A stretch of 64,000 nt of DNA. Origin: Streptomyces sp. NBC_00659 (lineage in GTDB: Bacteria > Actinomycetota > Actinomycetes > Streptomycetales > Streptomycetaceae). The DNA lies in contig NZ_CP109031.1 in NCBI RefSeq assembly GCF_036226925.1, positions 1,798,001-1,862,000 of the forward strand. The letters run 5' to 3'. This document shows, in pieces, positions 44,216 to 54,144 of this stretch. The position numbers were made by a program, and so were the translations under genes. The notes beneath the pieces are model-generated. The model saw only the letters and a program-made list of their open reading frames with translations. It did no database searches and was not told the origin of the DNA. The stretch's first letter is position 1; each line of letters opens with the position of its first letter.

Positions 44216-45427
44216 TCACTCCCCGCCGTGGAACCCCAGTGCGGTGTCCAGGTCGGACCACAGGTCGTCCACGTCCTCCAGGCCCACCGACAGGCGCAGC
44301 AGGCGGTCGCTGACGCCCGCGTCCTGGCGGTCCGCCGTGGGGACGATGCGGTGGCTTATGGACGCCGGGTGCTGGATGAGGCTGTCCACGCTGCCGAGGC
44401 TCACGGCGGGGGTGATCAGCCGGACCCCGGCGATGACGTCGTGCGGGTCGCCGTGCACCTCGAAGGCGATCATCGCCCCGCCGATCCGCGGGTAGTGGAC
44501 GCGGGCGACGCGGGGATCGTCGGCGAGCCGGCGGGCGAGTTCCGCGGCGTTCGAGGAGGCGGCCCGGACCCGGACGGGCAGGGTCGACAGGCCGCGCAGC
44601 AGCAGGTAGCCGGCCAGCGGATGCAGGACGCCGCCCGTCGCGAACCGCACCTGACGCAGCTTGCGGGCGAAGTCCTCGTCGCACGCGACCACTCCGGCCA
44701 TGACGTCCCCGTGTCCGCCCAGGTACTTGGTGGCGCTGTGCAGGACCAGTCGCGCGCCGTGCTCGGCGGGGCGTTGCAGCACGGGGGTGGCGAAGGTGTT
44801 GTCGGCGAGGAGCGGGACGGACCCGCAGGAGTGGGCCACGGCACGCAGGTCGAGTTCGGCGAGCGTCGGGTTGGCCGGGGACTCGACCATCACGAGGCCC
44901 GTGTCGGGCCGCAGCGCGTCGGCGATCCCGGCCGGGTCGACCCAGGTGACCTCGCTGCCGAGCAGCCCGGCGGTCAGGAGGTGGTCGCTGCAGCCGTACA
45001 GCGGACGTACGGCGACGACATGGCGCAGGCCCATCGCGTTGCGTACGAGGAGGACGGCGCTCAGCGCGGCCATACCGCTCGCGAAGGCGACCGCGCTCTC
45101 GGTGCCTTCGAGGCGCGCGAGGGCGGTCTCGAAGCGGGCCACGGTCGGATTGCCGAGGCGGGCGTAGACCGGCGGTCCCTCGGGTTCGGCGCCGTCGGCC
45201 GCGAAGGCGTCGATCCGGGCGGCCTCGCCGCGGCTGTCGTACGAGGGGTAGGTGGTGGACAGGTCGATCGGGGCCGCGTGCAGCCCGAGGGCGGCCAGGT
45301 CCTCCCGGCCGGCGTGCACGGCTTCCGTGGCGAGTGCCCGGGTCGGAGCCGTGATGACCTGGCCGCTTCCGCTCAGGTCGTCGTGCGCGCCCTGCGCGCC
45401 CTGCGTGTCGTACACAACGGAGTCCAT
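44216..45427 (-). CDS. Cys/Met metabolism PLP enzyme (cystathionine gamma-lyase/synthase type)
   Basis: A 403-residue trans-sulfuration enzyme from the ATG at 45427; the frame is open further but crosses the divergent Lrp gene. [25 protein letters not shown]-like [31 protein letters not shown] and the PLP lysine in [13 protein letters not shown] are family motifs. [20 protein letters not shown] and [17 protein letters not shown] complete the C-terminal domain. Whether it acts as gamma-lyase, gamma-synthase or methionine gamma-lyase cannot be told by eye. An Lrp regulator is divergent, 60 bases away, and likely controls it. Confidence 0.9.
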   Translation of the reverse strand: MDSVVYDTQGAQGAHDDLSGSGQVITAPTRALATEAVHAGREDLAALGLHAAPIDLSTTYPSYDSRGEAARIDAFAADGAEPEGPPVYARLGNPTVARFETALARLEGTESAVAFASGMAALSAVLLVRNAMGLRHVVAVRPLYGCSDHLLTAGLLGSEVTWVDPAGIADALRPDTGLVMVESPANPTLAELDLRAVAHSCGSVPLLADNTFATPVLQRPAEHGARLVLHSATKYLGGHGDVMAGVVACDEDFARKLRQVRFATGGVLHPLAGYLLLRGLSTLPVRVRAASSNAAELARRLADDPRVARVHYPRIGGAMIAFEVHGDPHDVIAGVRLITPAVSLGSVDSLIQHPASISHRIVPTADRQDAGVSDRLLRLSVGLEDVDDLWSDLDTALGFHGGE

Positions 45428-45487
45428 GCGCCGAAGCCTGAACACCGGGCGGGGTTTCGGCGCCGCATCCCGTGTTACGTTCGCGCC

Positions 45488-45994
45488 ATGGCTGATTCCG
45501 TCGTACTCGATCCGGTCGATCTTCATCTGTTGCGGCTGTTGCAGAACGACGCACGGACGACCTACCGGGATCTCGCGGCTCAGGTCGGCGTCGCGCCGTC
45601 GACCTGCCTCGACCGGGTGACCCGACTGCGCCGGGCGGGAGTGATTCTCGGCCATCAGCTGCGACTGGACCCGGCGAAGCTCGGACGGGGTCTGGAGGCG
45701 CTGCTGTCCGTGCAGGTCCGGCCGCACCGCCGGGAACTGGTGGGACCTTTCGTCGACCGCATCCGGGTACTGCCGGAGTCGCGGACCGTCTTCCATCTGA
45801 CCGGCCCCGACGACTACCTCGTGCATGTCGCGGTCGCGGACATGGCGGATCTGCAGCGACTGGTGCTCGACGAGTTCACCTCGCAGCGTGAGGTGGCGCG
45901 GGTCGAGACGCGGTTGATATTCCAGCAGTGGGACTGCGGCCCCTTGCTGCCGCCCGCCGCGCCGGGCCCGTCGTCCCCGGCCAAATCCGGCTGA
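45488..45994 (+). CDS. Lrp/AsnC family regulator
   Basis: A 168-residue regulator from the ATG at 45488. The helix-turn-helix (about 8-62) has LDPVDLHLLRLLQNDARTTY, then AAQVGVAPSTCLDRVTRLRR. The RAM/AsnC effector domain follows (about 70-150: LLSVQVRPHRRELVGPFVD, then VFHLTGPDDYLVHVAVADM). A Pro-rich tail ends the protein. It is divergent from the PLP sulfur enzyme, an arrangement typical of an amino-acid-responsive switch for one catabolic gene. Confidence 0.93.
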   Translation: MADSVVLDPVDLHLLRLLQNDARTTYRDLAAQVGVAPSTCLDRVTRLRRAGVILGHQLRLDPAKLGRGLEALLSVQVRPHRRELVGPFVDRIRVLPESRTVFHLTGPDDYLVHVAVADMADLQRLVLDEFTSQREVARVETRLIFQQWDCGPLLPPAAPGPSSPAKSG

Positions 45995-46056
45995 TGCGGT
46001 GAAAAGCCCGGTTGGGCGGGCTGACGCGGCGCGGCTGCTCGTACGAGGATGTGCGC

Positions 46057-47748
46057 ATGTCAGAGACGAAGAAGCCGCTGCCCCGTGAGGTCGCCGACGC
46101 GTACGTCGACGAGCTCATCGCCCTCGACCCGGTTCTCGGTACCTACCTCGGCGTGAAGGAGAGTCACAGCAGGCTGCCCGACACCTCGCCCGCCGGTCAG
46201 GAGGCCGTCGCCGAGCTGGCGCGGGCGACCCTCGCGCGGCTGGACGAGGCGGAGCGGCTGCCGGACGCGGAACGTGACATCGAGCGCCGTTGTGCCCGGC
46301 TGCTGCGTGAGCGGCTCACCGCCGCGCTCGCGGTCCACGAGGCCGGCGAGGGCCTGCGGGCGGTGGGCAACCTGCACACACCGGTGCACTCCGTGCGGCA
46401 GGTCTTCACCCTGACGCCGACCGAGACCGACGAGGACTGGGCCACGGTCGCCGAGCGGCTGCGTGCGGTACCGGCCGCGCTCGCCGGCTACCGGGAGTCC
46501 CTCGCGCTCGGGCTCGACCGCAAGCTGTACGCGGGGCCGCGTCCGACCGCGACGTTCGTCGAACAGCTCACGGAGTGGTCGGACACGGACGGAGAGGGCC
46601 GCGGCTGGTTCGAGGACTTCGTCTCGGCGGGCCCCGGCTCCGCGCGCGAGGAGCTGGACGCGGCGGCGCGTACCGCGACGGAGGCCGTGATCGCCCTGCG
46701 GGACTGGATGCGTGACGTGTACGCGCCCACGATCGAGGGTGCTCCGGACACCGTGGGCCACGAGCGGTACGCGCGGCTGGCGCGCTACTTCAACGGCACG
46801 GATCTCGACCTCGACGAGGCGTACGTGTACGGCTGGGCCGAGTACCACCGTCTGCTGGCCGAGATGAGGACCGAGGCCGAGAAGATCCTCCCCGGAGCGG
46901 CGACCCCCTGGGTGGCCCTCGCGCACCTGGACGAGCACGGCCGTCACATCGAGGGCGTCGAGGAGGTGCAGCGGTGGCTCCAGGGGCTGATGGACGAGGC
47001 GATCGCGGCCTTGGACGGCACGCACTTCGAACTCGCCGAGCCGGTACGGAAGGTGGAGTCCCGCATCGCCCCGCCCGGCGGTGCGGCGGCCCCGTACTAC
47101 ACCGCCCCGTCGCAGGACTTCTCGCGGCCCGGCCGCACCTGGCTGCCCACGATGGGACAGACCCGCTTCCCCGTCTACGATCTCGTCTCGACCTGGTACC
47201 ACGAGGGCGTGCCCGGCCATCACCTCCAGCTCGCGCAGTGGGCGTACGTCGTCGACGACCTGTCCCGCTACCAGGCGACCGTCGGCCAGGTCAGCGCCAA
47301 CTGCGAGGGCTGGGCGCTGTACGCGGAGCGGCTGATGGACGAGCTCGGCTTCCTCACCGATGCGGAACAGCGGCTCGGCTACCTCGACGCGCAGATGATG
47401 CGTGCCGCCCGGGTCATCGTCGACATCGGCATGCACCTGGAGCTGGAGATCCCGGCCGACTCGCCCTTCCACCCGGGTGAGCGGTGGACCCCGGAGCTGG
47501 CGCAGGAGTTCTTCGGCGCGCACAGCAGCCGGCCGGCCGACTTCGTGGAGAGCGAACTGACCCGCTATCTCACGATGCCCGGCCAGGCCATCGGCTACAA
47601 GCTCGGCGAGCGCGCCTGGCTCCTCGGCCGTGAGAACGCGAGGAAGCGCCACGGTGACGCGTTCGACGCCAAGGCCTGGCACATGGCCGCCCTGTCCCAG
47701 GGTTCGCTGGGCCTGGACGACCTGGTGGACGAGCTCTCCAGGCTCTGA
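46057..47748 (+). CDS. DUF885 family metallopeptidase-like protein
   Basis: A 563-residue, mostly helical protein of the DUF885 family, related to gluzincin carboxypeptidases. The zinc motif is TWYHEGVPGHHLQ with two His and the catalytic Glu in HEGVPGHH; a distal acidic ligand may lie in NCEGWALYAERLMDELGF. The start ATG 46057 fits the family N-terminus (LPREVADAYVDELIALDPVL). There is no signal peptide, so it is cytoplasmic. It is probably a dipeptidase or oligopeptidase. A strong hairpin follows the gene. Confidence 0.9.
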   Translation: MSETKKPLPREVADAYVDELIALDPVLGTYLGVKESHSRLPDTSPAGQEAVAELARATLARLDEAERLPDAERDIERRCARLLRERLTAALAVHEAGEGLRAVGNLHTPVHSVRQVFTLTPTETDEDWATVAERLRAVPAALAGYRESLALGLDRKLYAGPRPTATFVEQLTEWSDTDGEGRGWFEDFVSAGPGSAREELDAAARTATEAVIALRDWMRDVYAPTIEGAPDTVGHERYARLARYFNGTDLDLDEAYVYGWAEYHRLLAEMRTEAEKILPGAATPWVALAHLDEHGRHIEGVEEVQRWLQGLMDEAIAALDGTHFELAEPVRKVESRIAPPGGAAAPYYTAPSQDFSRPGRTWLPTMGQTRFPVYDLVSTWYHEGVPGHHLQLAQWAYVVDDLSRYQATVGQVSANCEGWALYAERLMDELGFLTDAEQRLGYLDAQMMRAARVIVDIGMHLELEIPADSPFHPGERWTPELAQEFFGAHSSRPADFVESELTRYLTMPGQAIGYKLGERAWLLGRENARKRHGDAFDAKAWHMAALSQGSLGLDDLVDELSRL

Positions 47749-47755
47749 CGGCACC

Positions 47756-47784
47756 GCGCGGCGGCCGGATCCCGGCCGCCGCGC
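47756..47784 (+). terminator. 13-bp perfect hairpin after the DUF885 gene
   Basis: GCGCGGCGGCCGG (47756-47768) pairs perfectly with CCGGCCGCCGCGC (47772-47784) around three bases, starting eight bases past the stop codon. Confidence 0.85.
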
Positions 47785-47910
47785 GCGCATCACCATGGTG
47801 CCCCGACATCAGCACGCCCCCGCGCGGGGACGCCTCCGATGCCCGAAGCGTCCCCGCGTCAGGACCTCAGGACCTCAGAGGGCCAGAGTGTCAGGCAAGG
47901 ACTCAAGGCC

Positions 47911-48426
47911 TCAGGGCGTCAACCGACGCAGTTGTACGAGGCCCACCCACGTCTCGGGTCCCGGTTCGACGCGCGCCGCGCGGACCCCGTACCGGCCCGG
48001 TTCGAGCGCCACCCTGAGGTGATCCGTGCGCCCGGAGGCGGTGCCGGGCCACGCGGCGTCGAAGAGGACGACGGGGCCCGGCACCGTCCACACCACTTCC
48101 CGCTCCCACCGTGCCTGCGACAGCGCCGTCGGCACGACGGCGAGCAGTTCGTCCTCGGAATCGGCGGCGCACCAGCGGACGAAGGCGCCGTGCTCGGGAA
48201 GATAGGTGGTCGAGGCGGGATCGTCGCCCAGGACGAGGGCTCGGGTGTCGCCCACGGGCAGGAGGCCGACGAATCCGTCGATATCACAGGCCCGGTCGTA
48301 GTCGCAGGACATGTCGTCGCCGTCGGCCCCCGCCCAGAACGGGAGCACCGTCTCCGGAATCGCTATGAGCGGCCCGCCGCCCGACTCCACCCACTGGACC
48401 GCACCGGGGTCCGCGTATCTTGGCAT
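47911..48426 (-). CDS. immunity protein 21-like (Imm21) protein, orphan
   Basis: A 171-residue small acidic protein. VQWVESGGGPLIAIPETVLP, WAGADGDDMSCDYDRACDID and VWTVPGPVVLFDAAWPG match my memory of Imm21 proteins, which neutralise polymorphic toxins. No toxin gene lies within reach on either side: a DUF885 peptidase is on one side and a rhodanese on the other. It may protect against toxins from kin, or have been kept for another purpose. Read from the ATG at 48426. Confidence 0.7.
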   Translation of the reverse strand: MPRYADPGAVQWVESGGGPLIAIPETVLPFWAGADGDDMSCDYDRACDIDGFVGLLPVGDTRALVLGDDPASTTYLPEHGAFVRWCAADSEDELLAVVPTALSQARWEREVVWTVPGPVVLFDAAWPGTASGRTDHLRVALEPGRYGVRAARVEPGPETWVGLVQLRRLTP

Positions 48427-48543
48427 GCGCAGAAGTTACACGGCACGCCTCCGCCCCCGTATGCCAGGCGGTCCGGGGAAACGGATTCCGGACACCGGCG
48501 GCAACACGGCGCCGAGAGCGCCGGTTCGGCCTCCTTCCTCAGG

Positions 48544-49158
48544 TCAGCAGCCGCAGTCCTCCGCGTCCACGGGCGCCGTCAACGGGTCCGCCGCGGGGCG
48601 CTCACGGCCCTGCCAGGTCTCGAACTCGAAGCCCTCGCGCACCCAGTACTCGAAGCCGCCGAGCATCTCCTTGACCTGGAAGCCGAGTTCGGCCAGGGCG
48701 AGGGCCGCGCGGGTCGCGCCGTTGCATCCGGGTCCCCAGCAATAGGTGATGACCGGAACCGACTTGTCCAGAAGCCGCTCGGCCTGCTCGGGGATGAGCG
48801 CGGTGGGCAGGTGGACCGCGCCGGGAACGTGGCCCTGGTCCCATGAAGCGGCGGAGCGGGAGTCGAGGACGACGAACCCGGGGTCGCCGCCGGCCGCGAG
48901 GACCCCTGCCACGTCGGACACGTCCGCGTGGAACGCGAGGCTCGCGCGGAAGTGGGCGGCGGCCGCGGCGGGGGACGCCGGCGGCATCCGCAGAACGGGG
49001 TTCGCCGCCGCGGAACCGGCCGTGGAAGCGGTGACCGCGTCCGCCCCGGCCGTGCCCGGCGTGGAGCCGTGCGGTGCGTCGGCCCCCACGGTCGCCTCGG
49101 TCGTCGCCGTGGAACCGGTCACCGTGCCGTTCGTGATGCCTTCGGCAGTCGTAGTCAT
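48544..49158 (-). CDS. rhodanese-like sulfurtransferase with low-complexity N-terminus
   Basis: A 204-residue protein from the ATG at 49158. The first 55 residues are Thr/Ala/Gly-rich and probably disordered. The rhodanese domain (about 75-190) has FVVLDSRSAASWDQGHVPGA and an active loop TYCWGPGCNGATRAALAL with two Cys, suited to thiosulfate or persulfide chemistry. The tail ends in a Cys pair, DCGC. A divergent Lrp/AsnC regulator starts 187 bases away. The in-frame extension upstream to 49500 crosses that regulator and is rejected. Confidence 0.87.
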   Translation of the reverse strand: MTTTAEGITNGTVTGSTATTEATVGADAPHGSTPGTAGADAVTASTAGSAAANPVLRMPPASPAAAAAHFRASLAFHADVSDVAGVLAAGGDPGFVVLDSRSAASWDQGHVPGAVHLPTALIPEQAERLLDKSVPVITYCWGPGCNGATRAALALAELGFQVKEMLGGFEYWVREGFEFETWQGRERPAADPLTAPVDAEDCGC

Positions 49159-49345
49159 GGCCTGGCCTTTCCTTGAAACGTGGCCCCGCCGGACCGATGC
49201 CGCCCTTGCCACCCCGGTGCTTCCTCCGCACCGCATCCCGCGGGACTTCCCGACCAGAAATCTACGTCCGCCGGTGTCCTTCCTGAAGTGACGATCCACG
49301 GCAGTGCAGTTGATCCGCCGGGGATTCCCCTGGTATTCATCATGG

Positions 49346-49792
49346 ATGACCGCGTATTCCCCGGACGCCACCGACTGGCGCATCCTCGACGTCCTCCAGC
49401 GCGAGGGCCGGGCCAGCTTCGCCGAGCTGGCACGGGCCGTCTCCATGTCCGCGAGCGCGGTCACCGAGCGGGTGCGCCGCCTGGAGGAGGCGGGCGTCAT
49501 TCAGGGGTACGCGGCCGTCGTCGACCCCGAGAGCCTGGGACTGCCGATCCTGGCCTTCGTCCGGCTCAGATATCCGAACGGCAACTACAAGCCGTTCCAC
49601 GACCTCGTCGAGGTCACACCCGAGATCCTGGAAGCACACCACGTCACCGGTGACGACTGCTTCGTCATCAAGGTCGCGGCACGGTCGATGGGGCATCTGG
49701 AGACGGTGACGGGCAAGATCGGCACGCTCGGGTCGGTGACGACGAGCGTCGTCTACTCCTCACCGCTGCCGCGCCGGCCGCTGGGTCACTGA
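49346..49792 (+). CDS. Lrp/AsnC family regulator (second)
   Basis: A 148-residue regulator. The ATG at 49346 starts TAYSPDATDWRILDVLQREG, followed by the helix-turn-helix in ELARAVSMSASAVTERVRRL. The RAM domain has LPILAFVRLRYPNGNYKPFH and HHVTGDDCFVIKVAARSMGH. It is divergent from the rhodanese gene, a common pairing in actinobacteria that suggests a response to a sulfur amino acid. Confidence 0.92.
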   Translation: MTAYSPDATDWRILDVLQREGRASFAELARAVSMSASAVTERVRRLEEAGVIQGYAAVVDPESLGLPILAFVRLRYPNGNYKPFHDLVEVTPEILEAHHVTGDDCFVIKVAARSMGHLETVTGKIGTLGSVTTSVVYSSPLPRRPLGH

Positions 49793-49824
49793 GACCGCCG
49801 CGACGACAGTCGGAACAGCTCGTA

Positions 49825-49902
49825 CAGCCCGTACAGCCCGTTCCCGGCGACGGTCGGCACAAGCCCGTACAGCCAGCCCGTACAGCCCGTTCCCGGCGAC
49901 GG
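49825..49902. repeat. 29-bp direct repeat, two copies
   Basis: The same 29 bases occur at 49825-49853 and 49874-49902 (period 49), between the second Lrp gene and sbcC. CCCGTACAGCC is the core and also recurs inside each copy's flanks. Confidence 0.85.
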
Positions 49903-49928
49903 CCGGGACAGTCCCTTGCCGGCGACGA

Positions 49929-52925
49929 TCACGCACCCCGCTGCCGGACGACCGACCCCGTTCTCCCCTTCACGACCTCCAGCTGAGCGTGGATGCGGCG
50001 GCGCAGGTCACCGACGTGGCTGACGATGCCGACGCTGCGGTCGCGTTCCCGCAGCGAGTCGAGGACGTCGAGCACCTCGTCGAGGGTCTGGTCGTCGAGG
50101 CTTCCGAAGCCCTCGTCGATGAAGAGCGTGTCCAGCCGCACCCCGCCGGCCTCGTCGGTGACCACATCGGCGAGGCCGAGCGCCAGGGCGAGGGAGGCGA
50201 AGAAGGTCTCGCCTCCGGACAGCGTCGCCGTGTCGCGCTCCCGTCCGGTCCAGGCGTCCACGACATGCAGTCCGAGCCCGCTGCGTCCGCGGCCCGCCCG
50301 GTCGTCGGAGTGCACCAGGGTGTAGCGCCCCGAGGACATCCGCTGGAGGCGGACCGTGGCGGCGGCGGCGACCTGCTCCAGACGGGCGGCGAGGACGTAC
50401 GCCTCCAGGCGCATCCTGCGTTCGTTGTCCGCCGAGGTGCCGGCCGCCAGACCGGCGAGGCGGGCCACGCGTTCGTACTCCTCGCGCAGCGGGGCGAGCC
50501 GGCGCGCTCCGCCGGTCGCGCGGGTGGAGAGCGCGTTCAGCTCGGTGCAGCGGCGGGCCGCGGCGTCCTGCGCCGACGCCGTGTCCCGCAGCCGTCGGGA
50601 GGCGGACTCGGCCGCCCGCTCGACGGCCCGCAGGTCGACGGGAGGGCGCCGCGCCGCGGCCGCGGTGTCCGTCTCGGCGAGTACGGCGCGCACCGCGGAC
50701 TCCTCCGACTGCCAGGCGTCGAGCTGTCGTTGGAGATCACGGTGGGCCACGTCGTCGAGCATCGCGGCGGCCGCGGCCTGCGGGGTCTCGAAACCGGCGC
50801 GGAAGGCAGCGTCGGCGAGACGCGCGTCGGCGTCCTTGAGGCGCCGCGCGATGTCCTCCGCCGCCCGGACGCCGTCCGCGGCCTCGGTGAGCAGCGCGAC
50901 CTGCCGCTCGAGCTGCGTGGCCCGCGCGGACACACTCGCCGCGGCGCCTCGCGCCTGCTCCAACTCCCCTTCCAGCGAAGCCTTTTCACGGTCGAGGGAA
51001 TCCCGGTGCGAGGCCCGTGCGGCGACCCGCCGGGCTGCCTCCTGCTGGGTGGTCAGCCGCCGCGCGTGTTCCCGTTCGGCCTGCTCACGGGCCTCGCGCG
51101 CGGCATGCAGCCCGGAGGCCACCGTACGGGCCTCGCGGTGCAGCCGCTCCAGCTCCTCGGCCTGTTCTTCGAGTCGGCGGGTCGACGCGTCGCCCGCCTC
51201 CGCGGTCGCGGCGGCCAGCGCCTCGCGTACGAGGCCGAGCCGGCGCTCGGCCTCGGCTCGTTTCTCGTCGGCGCCTCGATGGGCGGCGAGAGCCCGTTCC
51301 TCCGTCTCACGGTCGACATGGCCGGCGATCTTCCGGGCGGGCGCCGGGTGTTCGGTGGCACCGCAGACGGCGCAGGACTCTCCGTCCACCAGACCGGCGG
51401 CGAGTTCGGCGGCGATGCCCTGGAGACGCTGTTCCTTCAGGTCGAGCCAGTGGGCGTGTGCCTCGGTGGCCTGCTCGCGCGCGGCCAGGCTCCGGGCGTG
51501 TGCGGTCTCCGTGTCCTGGGCCAGCTCGTCGCGCAGCCGGGCCGCGGCGAGCCGCTTGAAAGCCGGTTCGCGCTGCACGGCGAGCTGCTCGGCGCGCGCC
51601 GCGGCCTCCTGCGCGGTGTCGACCCGCGCCTCGACTCCCGCGCGGGTCTCCTCCCAGTCGGCCAGCCAGCTCTCGGCGTCCTGGAGGACGTCCTCGTCGG
51701 CGCGTTCCTGACGGTCCAAGGAGGCGCGTTCCGTGCCGAGTTCACCGAGGCGTCGTTCGGCGCGGCGTGCCGATTCCAGGCCGCCCAGTTCCTCGGCTGC
51801 CTTGCGCGCGGCGGCCGCGAGACCGGGCGCTCCGGCACCGGCGTACGTCTCCGGCAGGGCGGCTCGCGTGCGGGTCTCCTCGGTGGCCGCGCGCCGGTGC
51901 TCGGCTTCGGCGGCGTCGCGCAGTTCGAGTGCGGGAGCCACGGTCTCGGCCTTGCGGGCTCGCTCCATGCGCGTACGGGCGTCCCGGTGGGCGTCGGCGC
52001 GCTGCTCCAGCCGTGCGGCCCGTTCCTGCGCCTCGGTGAACCGGCGCTGCAGCCGGTCGACTTCGCGTACGTCGTCGAGCGCGCGGTCGGCCGCGGCCTG
52101 CGCCGATTCCGCGGCGTCGCGGGCGCAGTCGGCGACGGTCAGCACCTCGCGAGCCGTGCTGCGGGCCACCGCGGCCCAGGCGAGCACCGAGCCGGCGAGG
52201 CCCGGATCGCCGGGCGCGAGGTCGGGCAGCGGCTCCTCGACGATGTGTCCGGCCGCCTGCTGCATCCGGTGCGCGTCGGCCAGCAACGCGGTGTCCCCGG
52301 ACCGCACTTCGGCCTCGGCGGCGCGCCGCCGCTCGGCGAGGCGCTTTTCGACCTCGGCGAAGCGGTGGGTGTCGAAGAGCCTGCCGAGCAGTTTGCCGCG
52401 GGCCTCGGCGTCGGCCCGCAGGAAGCGCGCGAAGTCTCCCTGGGGCAGCAGCACGACCTGGCAGAACTGTTCGCGGCTCATTCCGAGCAGTTGCGTGATC
52501 TCCTCGCCGATCTCCTGGTGGGATCGGCTGAGGTCCTTCCAGGAGCTGGCCGCCGAGTCGTATTCGCGCAGCCAGGTCTGGGCCTTGTCGGTCGTCATGC
52601 CCTTGCCGCGCAATTTCGGGCGCTCCCAGGGCGGCTGCCGGGTGACTTCGAGCCGGCGTCCGGCGACGCTGAGTTCCAGGCGGATCTCGGTGCGGACGTC
52701 GGGTGTCGCGTGGTCGCTGCGCAGTCCGAGGCCCTGACCGCTCTGCCGGGCGCCGGGAACCGCTCCGTACAGCGCGTAGCAGACGGCGTCGAGGACGGAG
52801 GTCTTGCCCGCGCCCGTCGGTCCGTGCAGCAGGAAGAGCCCGGCGGCGGACAGCTCGTCGAAGTCGACCCGCTGGGCAGCGCCGAACGGGCCGAAGGCGG
52901 TGATGTCCAGGCGGTGCAGCCTCAT
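49929..52925 (-). CDS. sbcC: exonuclease subunit SbcC
   Basis: A 998-residue SMC/Rad50-type ATPase of the SbcCD nuclease, which opens hairpins and trims blocked DNA ends. Start ATG 52925 has GAGGGAA. Walker A GPTGAGKT (35-42) is followed by long coiled coils with the zinc hook CAVC near the middle. The C-terminal half has the signature LSGGETFFASLALALGLADV and the Walker B FIDEGFGSLDDQTLDEVLDV. The order sbcD then sbcC on this strand is usual for an operon, with 55 bases between. Confidence 0.95.
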   Translation of the reverse strand: MRLHRLDITAFGPFGAAQRVDFDELSAAGLFLLHGPTGAGKTSVLDAVCYALYGAVPGARQSGQGLGLRSDHATPDVRTEIRLELSVAGRRLEVTRQPPWERPKLRGKGMTTDKAQTWLREYDSAASSWKDLSRSHQEIGEEITQLLGMSREQFCQVVLLPQGDFARFLRADAEARGKLLGRLFDTHRFAEVEKRLAERRRAAEAEVRSGDTALLADAHRMQQAAGHIVEEPLPDLAPGDPGLAGSVLAWAAVARSTAREVLTVADCARDAAESAQAAADRALDDVREVDRLQRRFTEAQERAARLEQRADAHRDARTRMERARKAETVAPALELRDAAEAEHRRAATEETRTRAALPETYAGAGAPGLAAAARKAAEELGGLESARRAERRLGELGTERASLDRQERADEDVLQDAESWLADWEETRAGVEARVDTAQEAAARAEQLAVQREPAFKRLAAARLRDELAQDTETAHARSLAAREQATEAHAHWLDLKEQRLQGIAAELAAGLVDGESCAVCGATEHPAPARKIAGHVDRETEERALAAHRGADEKRAEAERRLGLVREALAAATAEAGDASTRRLEEQAEELERLHREARTVASGLHAAREAREQAEREHARRLTTQQEAARRVAARASHRDSLDREKASLEGELEQARGAAASVSARATQLERQVALLTEAADGVRAAEDIARRLKDADARLADAAFRAGFETPQAAAAAMLDDVAHRDLQRQLDAWQSEESAVRAVLAETDTAAAARRPPVDLRAVERAAESASRRLRDTASAQDAAARRCTELNALSTRATGGARRLAPLREEYERVARLAGLAAGTSADNERRMRLEAYVLAARLEQVAAAATVRLQRMSSGRYTLVHSDDRAGRGRSGLGLHVVDAWTGRERDTATLSGGETFFASLALALGLADVVTDEAGGVRLDTLFIDEGFGSLDDQTLDEVLDVLDSLRERDRSVGIVSHVGDLRRRIHAQLEVVKGRTGSVVRQRGA

Positions 52926-52980
52926 CGGGTTCCCTCGGTCTCCGGGCGGGTGGCCCCCTGGGTGTGCGGCGGACGTGTTG

Positions 52981-54144
52981 TCACCGGGCGCTCTCCCGTA
53001 CGGTCTCGTCGGCCCGGACGGCGTCGAACGCGTCCTGGAGCACGGCCTGTTCCCGGGCGTCGGGACCCACGCCGCGGACATGGGCCACGAAGTCCTCGGC
53101 GATCTGTTCCTCGCTGCGGCCCGCGATCCGGCGGGCGTACGAGACGCCCGGCGCCTGCGGGGAGCGTTCCGGGTCGAAGACGAGGCTGAGCGTGTGGGGG
53201 AAGCGCCCGGCCAGCCGCGCCATGGGGTCGGAGGGCCGCACCGGGTCGGTGAGGGTCGCCTCGACCCAGGAGCCTGTGTGACCGTCGAGCGCCGGGTCGG
53301 CGAGCAGGTCCTCCAGGTGCCCGCGCAGGCGGGCGAGCGGGCGGGGCACCGGGCAGTCGATCCGCTCGGCGGCCAGGGAGCCGTCGGGGCCGAGATCCAC
53401 GAGCCACATGCTCTTGCGGTGGTCGGCCTCCGAGAAGGAGTACGGCAGCGGGGATCCCGAGTAGCGCACGCGCTCGGCGATGACCTGGCTGCCGTGCAGG
53501 TGCCCGAGGGCGGTGTAGTCGACTCCGTCGAAGACTCCGGCGGGCACGGAGGCGACGCCGCCGACGGTGATGTCCCGCTCGCTGTCGCTCACCTCACCGC
53601 CGGTGACGAAGGCATGGGCGAGGACGACGGAGCGGGTGCCCGACGCACGGCCGGCGAGGTCGGCGCGCACCCGGTCCATGGCGGCGGCCAGCACGGTCTC
53701 GTGACCGGCCTTCTCCACCCCGAACTCGTCCTTCACCAGGGCGGGTTCGAGATAGGGCAGGCCGTAGAAGGCGACATCGCCGTGGGCGTCGGCCAGCACC
53801 ACCGGTGCCCCGCAGCCCGCGGGGTCGGTGCGCAGATGAACGCCCGCGCGCCCGATGAGTCCGGCGCCGACGCCGAGCCGACGCGCCGAGTCGTGGTTCC
53901 CGGAGATCATCACGGTGGGCACGCCGAGGTCGGCCAGGCGGTGCAGGGCGTCGTCGAAGAGCTGGACCGCGGCCAGGGACGGCACGGCACGGTCGTACAC
54001 GTCTCCCGAGACGACCACCGCGTCGACCTCGCGCTCGCGCGCGGTCGTGACGAGATGGCCGATGAAGCGGGACTGGGCCTCGAGCATGTTCACCCGGTGG
54101 AACGCCCGGCCCAGATGCCAGTCGGAAGTGTGCAGGAGCCTCAT
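52981..54144 (-). CDS. sbcD: exonuclease subunit SbcD
   Basis: A 387-residue Mre11-type nuclease subunit. MRLLHTSDWHLGRAFHRV supplies the first metal-binding Asp and His, VVSGDVYDRAVPSL the second, and VMISGNHDSARRLGVG the GNHD motif. VLAHAFVTGGE and DYTALGHLHGSQV carry the last His ligands. The C-terminal capping region reaches residue 387. It lies upstream of sbcC on the minus strand and forms the complex with it. Confidence 0.95.
   Translation of the reverse strand: MRLLHTSDWHLGRAFHRVNMLEAQSRFIGHLVTTAREREVDAVVVSGDVYDRAVPSLAAVQLFDDALHRLADLGVPTVMISGNHDSARRLGVGAGLIGRAGVHLRTDPAGCGAPVVLADAHGDVAFYGLPYLEPALVKDEFGVEKAGHETVLAAAMDRVRADLAGRASGTRSVVLAHAFVTGGEVSDSERDITVGGVASVPAGVFDGVDYTALGHLHGSQVIAERVRYSGSPLPYSFSEADHRKSMWLVDLGPDGSLAAERIDCPVPRPLARLRGHLEDLLADPALDGHTGSWVEATLTDPVRPSDPMARLAGRFPHTLSLVFDPERSPQAPGVSYARRIAGRSEEQIAEDFVAHVRGVGPDAREQAVLQDAFDAVRADETVRESAR

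Noticed and set aside
49989..53189. Very long open frame (1066 codons) opposite sbcC
   Set aside because: It is the antisense shadow of a clear SbcC coding sequence; high GC removes stops from the opposite strand.
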